NCBI GenBank assembly: GCA_963708205.1
Contig: OY970196.1
Span: forward strand, 1,178,001 to 1,242,000
Length of the DNA stretch: 64,000 nt
Direction: 5' to 3'
Source of the DNA: CAVYTF01 sp963708205
Lineage (GTDB): Bacteria; Bacteroidota; Bacteroidia; Chitinophagales; Chitinophagaceae
Under the pieces are notes generated by a model. It made no database searches and was not told the origin of the DNA. It was given only the letters and a program-made list of their open reading frames with translations. Within the stretch, counting starts at the first letter, position 1, and every line of letters starts with the position of its first letter. A program made the translations under genes and the position numbers. Below are positions 44,649-54,627 of the stretch, piece after piece.

Positions 44649-45905
44649 ATGGTTGCGCATAAAGAATTAAGCATTGGACTTTTTGGTTTTGGAACAGTTG
44701 GGCAAGGCTTGTATAAAATACTGCATCAAACACCTTCGCTAAAAGCACAGATAAAAAAAGTATGCATCAAGCATGCAGGTAAAAAAAGAAATGCTCCCGA
44801 AGAATTATTTACAACAAATAAAAATGAATTGCTTTTTGATGATACAATCAATGTGATCGTTGAAGTGATTGATGATTCAGAAGCTGCTTTCGATATTATA
44901 TCAACAGCTTTGCTTAACGGAAAAGCTGTAGTGAGTGCAAGCAAGAAAATGATTGCAGAACATCTTCCGGAAATTCTTAAACTTCAGCAAAAAACAAATC
45001 TTCCTTTTTTGTGTGAAGCTGCAGCATGTGCTTCAATTCCTGTTATTAGAAATCTGGAAGAATATTATGATAATGATCTGCTTCATGCTATCAAAGCAAT
45101 TGTAAATGGCTCAACAAATTTTATTCTCACAAAAATGTTTGAAGAGAAGCTGAACTTTAATGATGCGTTGCTTCTTGCGCAGCAGCTTGGTTTTGCAGAA
45201 AGCAATCCTGCATTGGATATTGAAGGATTCGATGCTGTAAATAAATGGTGCATTTTATTAAATCATGCGTATGGAATTGTGCAGCATCCCTCAAACATTA
45301 TTTTCACGGGCATTCAAAATATTCAGTTAAGCGATGCATTGGTTGCAAAGGAAAAAAGTTATGAAATAAAGTTAGTTGCGCAGGCAAAAAAAATACAAAA
45401 TGGAAAAGTTGCTGCTTTTGTTTTGCCGCAATTTGTTGAGCACGATGATCAACTCGCTTTTGTAAAAAATGAATACAATGGTGTTGTCATTGAAAGTGGT
45501 TTTGCTGATAAACAATTTTTTTATGGAAAAGGTGCAGGAAGTTTTCCTACGGCATCAGCGGTTTTGAGTGATATCGCTGCTTTGCGATACGATTATAAAT
45601 ATGAGTATAAAAAGTTGCATTCATCACAGCGTGCATCATTAACGAATGATTTTTATTTGCGCGTTTATGTAAGTTTTGATGAGTTGAAAAATGTGCCGAA
45701 AGATGAATTTGAATGGATTGAAGAATGGCATAGCGGGCAGGAACGCAGTTACTTTTCGGGCGTTATACATTTTGAAAAATTAGTGACTGATGATTGGTGG
45801 AAAAAAAATAATGTTTCAATGATTTTATTCCCTGAACCAATTATTGAAAATATTGAAATAAGAAATTTAAAAAAGCGCAGCCTCGAGCTTGCCGGAATTT
45901 TATAA
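44649..45905 (+). CDS. hom: Homoserine dehydrogenase
   Basis: 418 residues. The NAD(P) motif is GLFGFGTVGQG (10-20). The catalytic domain has VVSASKKMIAEHL, CEAAACASIPVIRN and VNGSTNFILTKM..LAQQLGFAE..DIEGFDA. It reduces aspartate semialdehyde to homoserine, feeding MetX. There is no aspartokinase domain. The family residues are present though the N-terminal GANK-type motif is SASKK. Last gene of the operon, convergent with the DPP-IV gene. Confidence 0.93.
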   Translation: MVAHKELSIGLFGFGTVGQGLYKILHQTPSLKAQIKKVCIKHAGKKRNAPEELFTTNKNELLFDDTINVIVEVIDDSEAAFDIISTALLNGKAVVSASKKMIAEHLPEILKLQQKTNLPFLCEAAACASIPVIRNLEEYYDNDLLHAIKAIVNGSTNFILTKMFEEKLNFNDALLLAQQLGFAESNPALDIEGFDAVNKWCILLNHAYGIVQHPSNIIFTGIQNIQLSDALVAKEKSYEIKLVAQAKKIQNGKVAAFVLPQFVEHDDQLAFVKNEYNGVVIESGFADKQFFYGKGAGSFPTASAVLSDIAALRYDYKYEYKKLHSSQRASLTNDFYLRVYVSFDELKNVPKDEFEWIEEWHSGQERSYFSGVIHFEKLVTDDWWKKNNVSMILFPEPIIENIEIRNLKKRSLELAGIL

Positions 45906-45925
45906 AAAAAAATTTCAGAATAATT

Positions 45926-48106
45926 TTATCTTGCTCCCAGTGGACAATATTCATGCAAGAATGTTGTAAATAAATTTCTCAAATGTGCTGTTGTTCCTTC
46001 ACCTTCTGAGATACTGTGCGTGCGGTTTGGATATGGCATAAACTGAAAAATTTTATTTTGTTTGATCAATTCATTCAACAATAATTCTGCATTTTGATAA
46101 TGCACGTTATCATCTCCTGTGCCATGAATAATTAATAAATGCCCCTTTAGGTTTTTTGCATAAGTTACCGGAGAACCTGCCAGATAATCATCTTTTGTTT
46201 CCTGCGGTAAACCCATATATCGCTCTTCATAAATATCGTCGTAAGTAAGCAGGTTATCAAGAGCTGCGATCGAGATGCCTGTTTTATAAATTTCAGGAAA
46301 CTGAAACATGCAGTTAAGCGTGGCAGAGCCGCCGCCACTCCATCCCCAAATAGCAACGCGGGTTGTATCAACAAAGGGCCATTGCAAAATTTTCTTCGCA
46401 GCCATTCCCTGGTCGTGAATGTTGAGGCGGCCAATATTTCGGTAAATGGCTTTTCTCCATGCAGCACCTTTGGGTGCAGGTGTTCCGCGATTATCTACAC
46501 TTATATAAATATATTCATCATCTGCAAGATTGCCATTGTATAATAATGGTAAAAAATTAATATTTGATCCATATTTATCTTCAACAGTTGCCACGCCAGG
46601 TTCCGAATAAACATAGAATAAGACAGGATATTTTTTTGTTGAATCAAAATTTTTTGGCTTCACCATCCAACCATCCATTGTAATGCCATCATCAGTTGTT
46701 ACTTTAAACATTTCTACATGTGGTAATGTGTAACCATTAAAAATTCCTTCAGAAGCCTTGATAACAGTATGTTGTGGAAGGCTTACCCAATCTTTTATTG
46801 GTGGTGTGTTGATGTTTGAAAATTCATGCGAAGCATATAAACCGTTTGGCGAAAGATCATATTCATGTGTACCACTTTCGTTTGCGGGCGACAATCTTTC
46901 TGCTAAAGTTTTGCCATCCATTTTTACGCGGTATAAATATTTCTGCGTTGCATTATCAGGAGAAGCCATAAAATAAGCGTAACCGCTTTTATCATCATAA
47001 CCTTCAATTGTTATGATATCATATTTTCCTTTTGTTAAAAGTGTTTCTGATTTACCACCCCGGCTTATTAAATAAATATGGCGCCATCCATCTTTTTCAG
47101 TTACCCACAAAAATGCCTTGCCGTCCTCAACCCATTCCCATCCGTCAGGGTCGCGATTCCAGACATCCTTGTTATCAATCCATGTTGTACTTGTTTCATC
47201 ATAAATTTCTTTTGTTGCTCCTGTTGATACATTGCAGTAAAAAATTTTATTTTCATTCTGTTTTCTGTTGAGTTGAGAAACGATCAATTCATTACTGTTT
47301 GCTGCCCATTCCATGCGTGGAATATAATTCTGGCGTGGATCTCCGGGTACATTCATTTTTGTTGAATTGCCAGTTGCAAGATTTATAACGTACACATAAC
47401 ATGGTGAAGGATCTTGGCCTGCAATTGGATATTCAACAGGCTTTATAAAAGAGTAAGCGGAGTCAGTGTTATCAATCATTAAAAAGTTAGGAATTTTTGT
47501 TGCATCTACTTTCCAATAAGCAATATTCTTTCCATCAGGGCTCCAGCGAAAACCATCGCGGCAACTGAATTCTTCTTCATATACCCAATCAAATGTTCCA
47601 TTGATCATTCGGTCTGTTCCATCTTTTGTAAGCTGGGTAATATTGTTGTTTGATAAATCTTCAACATATAAATTATGCTTACTTACATAAGCAACACGAT
47701 TTGCATCAGGAGAAAATTTTGCGTACATCAGAGATGATGCTGGCAGTGATTTTCCAATTTGTTTTAGGCTTTTATCAGTGAGGTCTAAAACCCAATAATC
47801 GCCGCGCGTATCATATCGCCAAACTTTTTTTGAATTAGTATAAATCAAAACTTTTTTACCATCGTTTGAGAAAAAGAAGTTGCGCACTCTTATTGAAGAT
47901 GATGAATCTTTCGGAACTAACATTTGCTTTGCAACAACAATTGTTCTAGCAAATGAAGGCATATCATATTTTACAATTCCATCAATGTTTGCCTCGTAAT
48001 AACTGTTGCCATCTGCAGACCAATGAATGCCCTTCGGCGGCTGTGCAGAAACAAATAAACTGAGTAATAAAAAATAAAAAAGAAAGTATAATTTATTGGC
48101 ACGCAT
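45926..48106 (-). CDS. Dipeptidyl-peptidase IV family serine peptidase (S9B)
   Basis: I start at ATG 48106, giving signal peptide MRANKLYFLFYFLLLSLF..VSAQ; the frame from 48148 adds 14 residues before it. Residues about 30-470 form the DPP-IV beta-propeller (RWSPDGKNIAYWKVD, EWVEDGKAFLW). The catalytic domain (about 490-726) has Ser590 in GWSGGGSA, Asp in GTGDDNVHYQN and His in NRTHSISEG. It removes X-Pro dipeptides in the periplasm. A complete triad is seen. Confidence 0.94.
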   Translation of the reverse strand: MRANKLYFLFYFLLLSLFVSAQPPKGIHWSADGNSYYEANIDGIVKYDMPSFARTIVVAKQMLVPKDSSSSIRVRNFFFSNDGKKVLIYTNSKKVWRYDTRGDYWVLDLTDKSLKQIGKSLPASSLMYAKFSPDANRVAYVSKHNLYVEDLSNNNITQLTKDGTDRMINGTFDWVYEEEFSCRDGFRWSPDGKNIAYWKVDATKIPNFLMIDNTDSAYSFIKPVEYPIAGQDPSPCYVYVINLATGNSTKMNVPGDPRQNYIPRMEWAANSNELIVSQLNRKQNENKIFYCNVSTGATKEIYDETSTTWIDNKDVWNRDPDGWEWVEDGKAFLWVTEKDGWRHIYLISRGGKSETLLTKGKYDIITIEGYDDKSGYAYFMASPDNATQKYLYRVKMDGKTLAERLSPANESGTHEYDLSPNGLYASHEFSNINTPPIKDWVSLPQHTVIKASEGIFNGYTLPHVEMFKVTTDDGITMDGWMVKPKNFDSTKKYPVLFYVYSEPGVATVEDKYGSNINFLPLLYNGNLADDEYIYISVDNRGTPAPKGAAWRKAIYRNIGRLNIHDQGMAAKKILQWPFVDTTRVAIWGWSGGGSATLNCMFQFPEIYKTGISIAALDNLLTYDDIYEERYMGLPQETKDDYLAGSPVTYAKNLKGHLLIIHGTGDDNVHYQNAELLLNELIKQNKIFQFMPYPNRTHSISEGEGTTAHLRNLFTTFLHEYCPLGAR

Positions 48107-48168
48107 AAAAAAAATTGAAAGATAATTTGAAGAAAGTAAAATACACAACCGTTCAAATAAAAGATAGC

Positions 48169-49818
48169 TTAAACAGTTTCACGATGCAGCTTTTCAATCT
48201 TTGAAGATGTTCGCTGTTCATTATGCTTTTTCATTGCGGCAACAAAACTTACAAATAAAGGAGCGGGTTTTTCAACCGTACTTTTTAATTCAGGGTGATA
48301 TTGCACGCCGATAAAAAATGGGTGCGAAGGTATTTCCATAATCTCCACCAAACCCGTATCGGGATTGATTCCGCTGGCAACCATTCCGTTATTTTCAAAC
48401 TGATCGAGATACTCATTATTAAATTCATAACGGTGGCGATGACGCTCGTGAATTATTGTGGAATCATAAATTTTTTCTGCCAATGTTCCTTCTTTTATTT
48501 CGCAGGGATAAGAACCTAAACGCATTGTGCCCCCATACATTTTTACTTTTTTCTGTTCTTCCATCATGCTGATAACGGCATCGCAGGTATTAAGGTCCAT
48601 TTCTGTGGAATGTGCATTTTTTAAACCCAAAATATTTCTTGCATATTCGATCACAGACATTTGCATGCCCAGGCAAATACCAAAAAAAGGAAGTCCGTTT
48701 TCACGTGCATATTTTACAACAATTATTTTGCCTTCTATTCCGCGATTTCCAAAGCCTGGCGCAACCAGCAATCCATCAAGTCCTGCTAATTTTTCTTCTA
48801 CATTTTCTTCTGTTATAAATTCGCTGTGCACATTCACCACCTGCACTTTCACTTCGTTCACTGCACCTGCATGAATAAAACTTTCAAGTATTGATTTATA
48901 AGCATCTTGCAACTCTATGTATTTTCCTATCAAACCCACAGTGACCTTGCTTTTCGGATATTTTAATTTATCCAAAAAGCCTTTCCATTTTTCAAGATTT
49001 GCTTCCGGATAAATGCTGATGCCTAATTTTTTCATGCAAATAACATCAAGCTTTTCACGCAGCATTGCGAGTGGTACTTCATAAATAGTTGGCGCATCCA
49101 TCGCTTCAATTACGGCATCAGGTTTTACATTGCAAAACAGCGCTACTTTTCTTTTTATATCATTACCCAAAGGCTCTTCTGTACGGCAAACAATAATGTC
49201 TGGATGCACGCCTGTTTCGCTCAGCATTTTTACGCTGTGCTGTGTTGGTTTTGTTTTTAATTCTTTCGCTGCGCGTAAATAAGGAATAAGCGTAAGGTGC
49301 ACTACCACTACATCTTCGTCAGGCAACTCCCATTGTATTTGTCGCACGGCTTCTATAAAAGGAAGGCTTTCAATATCGCCAACTGTACCGCCGATTTCAG
49401 TTATAATTATATCATATTTTCCTTCTTTTCCCAACAACAACATTCGGCGTTTTATTTCGTCTGTAATGTGCGGAACAACCTGTACTGTTTTACCTAAAAA
49501 ATCTCCTGCACGCTCGCGGTTGATGACCGTTTGATAAATTTTTCCCGTGGTAACATTGTTTGCCTGCGAAGTAAAAATGTTTAAAAATCTTTCGTAATGT
49601 CCAAGATCAAGATCTGTTTCTGCACCATCTTCGGTAACATAACATTCGCCATGTTCATAAGGGTTTAAAGTTCCAGGATCGACATTGATATAAGGATCAA
49701 ATTTTTGAATCGTAACGCTGAAGCCCCTCGATTGCAAAAGCTTTGCGAGGCTTGCAGCAATAATGCCTTTTCCAAGACTGCTTGTAACGCCGCCTGTAAC
49801 AAAAATATATTTAGCCAT
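48169..49818 (-). CDS. pyrG: CTP synthase
   Basis: 549 residues. The synthetase domain starts KYIFVTGGVTSSLGKGI and has FDPYINVDPGTLNPYEHGE. The C-terminal glutamine amidotransferase domain has nucleophile Cys382 in FFGICLGMQ and His/Glu in GVQYHPE. It makes CTP from UTP, ATP and glutamine. The length is normal. Its 257-bp upstream region, shared with the divergent hydrolase gene, is AT-rich. Confidence 0.97.
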   Translation of the reverse strand: MAKYIFVTGGVTSSLGKGIIAASLAKLLQSRGFSVTIQKFDPYINVDPGTLNPYEHGECYVTEDGAETDLDLGHYERFLNIFTSQANNVTTGKIYQTVINRERAGDFLGKTVQVVPHITDEIKRRMLLLGKEGKYDIIITEIGGTVGDIESLPFIEAVRQIQWELPDEDVVVVHLTLIPYLRAAKELKTKPTQHSVKMLSETGVHPDIIVCRTEEPLGNDIKRKVALFCNVKPDAVIEAMDAPTIYEVPLAMLREKLDVICMKKLGISIYPEANLEKWKGFLDKLKYPKSKVTVGLIGKYIELQDAYKSILESFIHAGAVNEVKVQVVNVHSEFITEENVEEKLAGLDGLLVAPGFGNRGIEGKIIVVKYARENGLPFFGICLGMQMSVIEYARNILGLKNAHSTEMDLNTCDAVISMMEEQKKVKMYGGTMRLGSYPCEIKEGTLAEKIYDSTIIHERHRHRYEFNNEYLDQFENNGMVASGINPDTGLVEIMEIPSHPFFIGVQYHPELKSTVEKPAPLFVSFVAAMKKHNEQRTSSKIEKLHRETV

Positions 49819-50040
49819 AACAAAAAAATTAGTAGGGTTGAAAAATTATAAAATTATAAATCCGGCAAATGAATTATAAATTAATTCTCCTACAATTTCG
49901 CAGTGAAGTAACAAAATTGTTTGCTTGCACATTCTATCCTTTCTGAAAAAATAAAGGAACTCTTCTCTTAATGTTGACCGGGAAATGTTTTTTTTAAATA
50001 ATTCCGTGAGGTCATGCAAAGATAATAAGAATTGATAAAT

Positions 50041-50048
50041 TAACTTTG
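50041..50048 (+). promoter_or_regulatory. Candidate -7 box (TAACTTTG) for the dienelactone hydrolase gene
   Basis: Exact TAnnTTTG match 27 bp before the ATG at 50076. A -33 TTG is not clearly spaced. Confidence 0.35.
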
Positions 50049-50075
50049 AAAATAATTAATAAATAAAATTACTGT

Positions 50076-50912
50076 ATGAAAAAAATCGTATTATCTCTGC
50101 TTGCTATTTCATTAATCCAGTTAAGCTTTGCGCAAACAATGAATTGTTGCTCACCAACTGCAACCGAAGAATTTGCAACATTTGCTACAAATAAATCTTT
50201 CATGATGAGTCATCCGGAACCTCTACCATTCGTTTTTCAAAGTGCGCGCGGCGGCGCAGATATTACATTCAAAGCCAGCGACGGCAAAGATGCGCATGGC
50301 TGGGAAATAAAAGCAAAAGATGAAACACCAGATTATCTTTTTGTGTTTCATGAATATTGGGGATTGAATGATTATATAAGACAAGAAAGCGAAAAGTTAT
50401 CCGATGATCTTGATATTAATGTTATAGCAATTGATTTGTATGATGGCAAAGTTGCGACAACGCGCGAAGATGCAGGCAGCTATATGCAGGCTGTAAAAAC
50501 AGATCGGGCCATGGCAATTATAAAAGGTGCTTACAGCTACGTAGGCAGTAATGCAAAAGTATTTACGATTGGCTGGTGCTTTGGAGGTGGATGGAGTTTA
50601 CAAGCCGCAATTGCAGGAGGAGCGCAGGTTGCAGGTTGTGTAATGTATTACGGCATGCCGGAAAAAGATGTAAATAAATTAGCAACGCTGCATTGTGATG
50701 TGATCGGATTTTTTGCAAATAAAGATAAATGGATAACACCGGCTGTGGTAAGCCAATTTGAAGCAGATATGAAAACTGCAGGTAAAAAAATAACTGTTTA
50801 TCATTACGATGCCGATCATGCATTTGCTAATCCGAGCAATCCGGTTTATGATAAAGCAGCTACAGCAGATGCTTATGCAAAAGCGATTGCTTTTATTAAA
50901 GCGAGAAAATAA
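50076..50912 (+). CDS. Exported dienelactone hydrolase family protein
   Basis: 278 residues with signal peptide MKKIVLSLLAISLIQLSFAQ. An alpha/beta hydrolase with DLH features: the Glu in FHEYWGLNDYIRQESEKL (about 93), nucleophile Cys168 in FTIGWCFGGGW, and His about 250 in YDADHAFANPSN. A Cys nucleophile is typical of DLH. Its exported location argues against aromatic ring-cleavage metabolism; the substrate is unknown. Confidence 0.9.
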   Translation: MKKIVLSLLAISLIQLSFAQTMNCCSPTATEEFATFATNKSFMMSHPEPLPFVFQSARGGADITFKASDGKDAHGWEIKAKDETPDYLFVFHEYWGLNDYIRQESEKLSDDLDINVIAIDLYDGKVATTREDAGSYMQAVKTDRAMAIIKGAYSYVGSNAKVFTIGWCFGGGWSLQAAIAGGAQVAGCVMYYGMPEKDVNKLATLHCDVIGFFANKDKWITPAVVSQFEADMKTAGKKITVYHYDADHAFANPSNPVYDKAATADAYAKAIAFIKARK

Positions 50913-50960
50913 AGTTTAAGCCAGTTATCGTAATTAGTCTTACAATCGTAATAAATTCTC

Positions 50961-52136
50961 ATGCAATTGATTGAAGTAAAAACTGCCGCTGACGAAAAAG
51001 ATTTCATAAAAATAAATGTTTTGCTCAATCTCTCAAACCCTTGCTACATTAGGCCTTTAGATCATGAAGTAAAAAATATTTTCGATCATAATAAAAATAA
51101 GAATTTTAAAAAGGGAGATGCAAAACGATGGATAATTAAGGATGAACAAAATAATTTATTGGGCAGAATAGCGGCTTTTATTTATCCGAAATATAAAAAC
51201 AAAGGCACAGAATTTCTTACAGGCTGCATTGGTTTTTTTGATTGTGTTGATGATCAAAAAATTGCTGATAAATTATTTGATGCTGCAAAAGATTGGCTGC
51301 AAAACAAAGGTGCTGAAGCAATGGATGGTCCCGTAAATTTTGGCGATCGCGATAAATGGTGGGGATTATTAGTTGAAGGTTTCAATGACGAGCCTGTTTA
51401 TGGAATGCCTTTCAATCCTGAGTATTATAAAAAGCTATTTGAAGGTTATGGTTTCAAAAATTATTACAACCAGTATTGGTATAAAATGAATGTTGATGAT
51501 CCATTGCCCGAACGTTTTAAAGAACGATATGAAAAGATTAAAACCAAGCCAGGTTATGAAGCAAAACATATTGATTTAAAAAATTTAGAGAAACATGCAG
51601 AAGAATTTGCAATCGTCTACAATGCAGCGTGGGCGCAGCATGGCGAGGCAAAAGAAATAACAAAAGAGCAGGCTTTAAAACTTTTTAATTCCATGAAAGC
51701 CATCATAGATCCGCGCGCAGTTTGGTTTGCATATTTCAAAAATGACCCGATTGCAATGTTCATAAATATTCCTGACGTCAACCAATATTTCAAACATTTT
51801 AATGGAAAATTCGGCATCATAGAAAAGCTTCGGTTGTTGTGGATGAAAAAACGCGGAACCTGCAAAAGGCTTACTGGCCTTGCGTTTGGCGTTATTCCAA
51901 AATACCAGGCGCTAGGCATTGACAATTTTATAATTTATGAATCTGCGCTGTTAATACAATTCAAAGGTTGGTACAACACTTACGAAATGGGTTGGGCCGG
52001 CGATTGGAATCCAAAGATGATAAATATTTATAAGCATCTTGGCGGCACGCAAAGCCGGCGTATGGTCACGTACAGATATATTTTTGATGAAACAAAAAAT
52101 CCTTTTCAGCGGCATCCTGTTATGGAATATAAATAA
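50961..52136 (+). CDS. YghO-like GNAT-fold protein
   Basis: 391 residues. The order MDGPVNFGDRDKWWGLL (about 118-135), YGMPFNPEYYKKLFEGYGF, then a C-terminal GNAT-like half (about 200-385: YNAAWAQHGEAKEIT, GVIPKYQALGIDNFIIYE, MGWAGDWNPKMINIYKHLGG) matches the family around E. coli YghO. It is cytosolic, probably an acyltransferase, with no known substrate. Moderately conserved in Bacteroidota. Confidence 0.75.
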   Translation: MQLIEVKTAADEKDFIKINVLLNLSNPCYIRPLDHEVKNIFDHNKNKNFKKGDAKRWIIKDEQNNLLGRIAAFIYPKYKNKGTEFLTGCIGFFDCVDDQKIADKLFDAAKDWLQNKGAEAMDGPVNFGDRDKWWGLLVEGFNDEPVYGMPFNPEYYKKLFEGYGFKNYYNQYWYKMNVDDPLPERFKERYEKIKTKPGYEAKHIDLKNLEKHAEEFAIVYNAAWAQHGEAKEITKEQALKLFNSMKAIIDPRAVWFAYFKNDPIAMFINIPDVNQYFKHFNGKFGIIEKLRLLWMKKRGTCKRLTGLAFGVIPKYQALGIDNFIIYESALLIQFKGWYNTYEMGWAGDWNPKMINIYKHLGGTQSRRMVTYRYIFDETKNPFQRHPVMEYK

Positions 52137-52168
52137 TTTTTTTTTTGGTACCAACTGCATCAAGCATA

Positions 52169-52197
52169 GCATCTTCGTTGCGTCGCAATCCTTTCAT
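52169..52197 (-). repeat. Dispersed short repeat, copy 3
   Basis: Identical over 29 bp, inverse orientation, to 43496-43524. It lies in the gap between the YghO-like gene and dnaX. Confidence 0.85.
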
Positions 52198-52267
52198 CTT
52201 TCTGTAATTCTATTAAACAATTTTCTGCATTTTTCATTATTAATTCTCTTCTTATCTTGCAATAACT

Positions 52268-54040
52268 ATGGATTCATTTGTTGTTTCTGCCAGAAAATAT
52301 CGTCCCCAAACTTTCAATACAGTTGTAGGGCAATTACACATAACAACCACTTTAAAAAACGCAATAAAAAATAACCAGCTTGCTCATGCATTTTTATTTT
52401 GCGGTCCGCGAGGCGTTGGTAAAACAACCTGTGCACGCATTCTCGCAAAAACTATTAATTGTGAAAATATACAGGCAGACGGCGAAGCCTGCAATGTTTG
52501 CAACAGTTGCAAAAGCTTTAATGAAGGCACATCTTTAAACATTCATGAGCTTGATGCGGCAAGCAATAATTCTGTTGATGATATTCGCACACTTGTTGAC
52601 CAGGTGCGCTTTGCGCCGCAGGCCGGAAAATATAAAGTGTATATTGTTGATGAAGTGCACATGCTTAGCGCGAGTGCATTCAATGCATTTTTAAAAACAT
52701 TGGAAGAGCCGCCACCCTATGCTATTTTTATTTTGGCCACCACCGAAAAACATAAAATACTTCCTACAATTTTATCGCGATGTCAAATCTTTGATTTTAA
52801 AAGAATAACAAATAATGATACTGTTGAGCATCTTGAAGAAATTGTAAAAAATGAAAACATACATGCAGAAAAAGCCGCGTTGCAGGTAATTGCTCAAAAA
52901 AGTGAAGGTTGCATGCGCGATGCATTGAGTATTCTTGATAAAATTGTAAGCTTCACAAATGCAAATATCACTTATCAAAATACTTTAGAACATCTAAATA
53001 TTTTAGATGAAGATTATTATTTCAAACTGCTGGAACACTTGATGGCACAGGATTTGGCAGAAGGAATGCTCTTGTATGATGAAATAAACCGCAGAGGTTT
53101 CGAAGGCGATTTAGTGATAAACGGTTTTGCTTCTTTTATAAGAAATCTGCTTGTTTGCAAAGATGAAAAAGCTGCGGCATTGCTTGATGTTGTTGAAGGC
53201 ATGCAGGCAAAATTTATTTCGACAGCTAAAAAAACTGACAATGCATTTTTAATAAGTGCCTTAAATATCTTGAATGATACAGAGATAAATTATAAAACAG
53301 CGCGCAATAAAAGATTGCATGTTGAGCTTGCAATTATCAAACTAAATTTCTTGCAGCAGGCAATAGAGTTATCAACTGAAAACGGCGTTGTAATAAAAAA
53401 GAAGCGGCTTGACGGACCAATTGCTTATAAAACTAAATCACTACAACCTTTGCAAATAAAGGATTTTGGAGAAGCTAAAGCAGAGGCAAGATTAATAATT
53501 GAAGAAAAAATACTAACTTCTAAACCAGAGATAAAAGAAAAAATTACTCCCGAAAAAATTGTACCTGCAAATAATTTACCTGTCACAAAAAAAAATCTTC
53601 TTACTGCTTTGCGTGAAAAATACGGAGCAGAATATATTATTGATGAGGTAAAAGAACCTGAAGTTTTAAACCTTCGAAAATTGATGGAATGCTGGAATGA
53701 ATTTGCAAAAAAGTTAGAGGCGCAACAAAAATATTCCGCTGCAAACACATTTATATCTGCAAAACTTAATGTGCTTAGCGAAACAAAATTTGAGATTAAA
53801 GTAAGTGCAGTTACACATCAAAAATTTATTGAGCAGGAAAAAACAATGCTCTGCGATTTCATTCAAAAAGCATTTAATAACAGGCAGATAAATTTTGATA
53901 TTATTGTTGAAGAAGGCGAGCAGCAGGAAATACCTGCTCACCTGAAACTCAATAGCCGTCAGCGTTTCGAAAGAATTGCAGCACAATATCCTTTAGTAAA
54001 AGAATTAAAAGATAAGTTGAAATTAGAGATAGATTATTGA
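52268..54040 (+). CDS. dnaX: DNA polymerase III subunit gamma/tau
   Basis: 590 residues. The clamp-loader ATPase domain (about 1-370) has Walker A GPRGVGKT (46-53), zinc cysteines C63, C77, C80 and C83 (INC..EACNVCNSC), DEVHMLSASAFNAFLKTLEEPP, and the SRC motif in ILSRCQIFDF. A lysine-rich linker and a tau-like tail follow. No obvious frameshift signal was looked for beyond reading; none is claimed. The 3' end overlaps tsaE by 7 bp, convergent. Confidence 0.96.
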   Translation: MDSFVVSARKYRPQTFNTVVGQLHITTTLKNAIKNNQLAHAFLFCGPRGVGKTTCARILAKTINCENIQADGEACNVCNSCKSFNEGTSLNIHELDAASNNSVDDIRTLVDQVRFAPQAGKYKVYIVDEVHMLSASAFNAFLKTLEEPPPYAIFILATTEKHKILPTILSRCQIFDFKRITNNDTVEHLEEIVKNENIHAEKAALQVIAQKSEGCMRDALSILDKIVSFTNANITYQNTLEHLNILDEDYYFKLLEHLMAQDLAEGMLLYDEINRRGFEGDLVINGFASFIRNLLVCKDEKAAALLDVVEGMQAKFISTAKKTDNAFLISALNILNDTEINYKTARNKRLHVELAIIKLNFLQQAIELSTENGVVIKKKRLDGPIAYKTKSLQPLQIKDFGEAKAEARLIIEEKILTSKPEIKEKITPEKIVPANNLPVTKKNLLTALREKYGAEYIIDEVKEPEVLNLRKLMECWNEFAKKLEAQQKYSAANTFISAKLNVLSETKFEIKVSAVTHQKFIEQEKTMLCDFIQKAFNNRQINFDIIVEEGEQQEIPAHLKLNSRQRFERIAAQYPLVKELKDKLKLEIDY

Positions 54041-54444
54041 ATTAAAATCTTTCGCGTTTGTTCATCAATTGTTTCAACAAAAATGTCCAAAGCATCATCA
54101 GGCAATAAACCTTCTGCTTTTTCTGCCCATTCAACCAAGCATAAATTTCCACTGAGCAAACAATCTTCCATGCCTGCAAGTTGTGCTTCCTGTTCGTCTT
54201 TAACGCGATACCAATCCATGTGAAAAATTGTACCTGCAATACTGCTTTTATATTCATTTATCAACGCAAAAGTTGGACTGCTGATGGAATCTTTTACTTC
54301 AAGTATTTCGCAAAGGGCATGGATAAAGGTTGTTTTGCCAGCGCCCATTTGCCCATAAAATGCCCAGATTTTTTTATGAGAAAATTGTTGCCAAATTTTT
54401 TTTGCTGTCAATTTTATTTCACTGAGATTGAAAATGAATTCCAT
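54034..54444 (-). CDS. tsaE: tRNA threonylcarbamoyladenosine ATPase TsaE
   Basis: 136 residues from ATG 54444 (MEFIFNLSEIKLTAKKIW); the frame from 54465 adds 7 residues. P-loop FYGQMGAGKTTF (about 29-40), the TsaE motif SISSPTFALINEY, and HMDWYRVKDEQEA followed by LVEWAEKAEGLLPDDAL. It drives turnover of the t6A complex with TsaB and TsaD (not in this window). Convergent with dnaX. Confidence 0.94.
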   Translation of the reverse strand: MEFIFNLSEIKLTAKKIWQQFSHKKIWAFYGQMGAGKTTFIHALCEILEVKDSISSPTFALINEYKSSIAGTIFHMDWYRVKDEQEAQLAGMEDCLLSGNLCLVEWAEKAEGLLPDDALDIFVETIDEQTRKILIQ

Positions 54445-54564
54445 TTTGCAAAGATATTTCTGCAATCGAAATACCCGCTGTTATTGTGTTTGATAAATTT
54501 GTAGTTTGAAAATTAGTTGTTTGGATAGAATGGAATAAAATTAATTGCTTAATAGAAAAGAGAA

Positions 54565-54594
54565 ACATGAACGGAGCGTCGCAACGATGTTTAA
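54565..54594 (+). repeat. Dispersed short repeat, copy 4
   Basis: ACATGAACGGAGCGTCGCAA then CGATGTTTAA, similar to copy 1 at 8611-8637 read on its minus strand, apart from a 2-base deletion. It sits between tsaE and the copper ATPase gene. Confidence 0.6.
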
Positions 54595-54627
54595 TAGCAG
54601 CACACAGGTGATTACAAAAATATTTTT

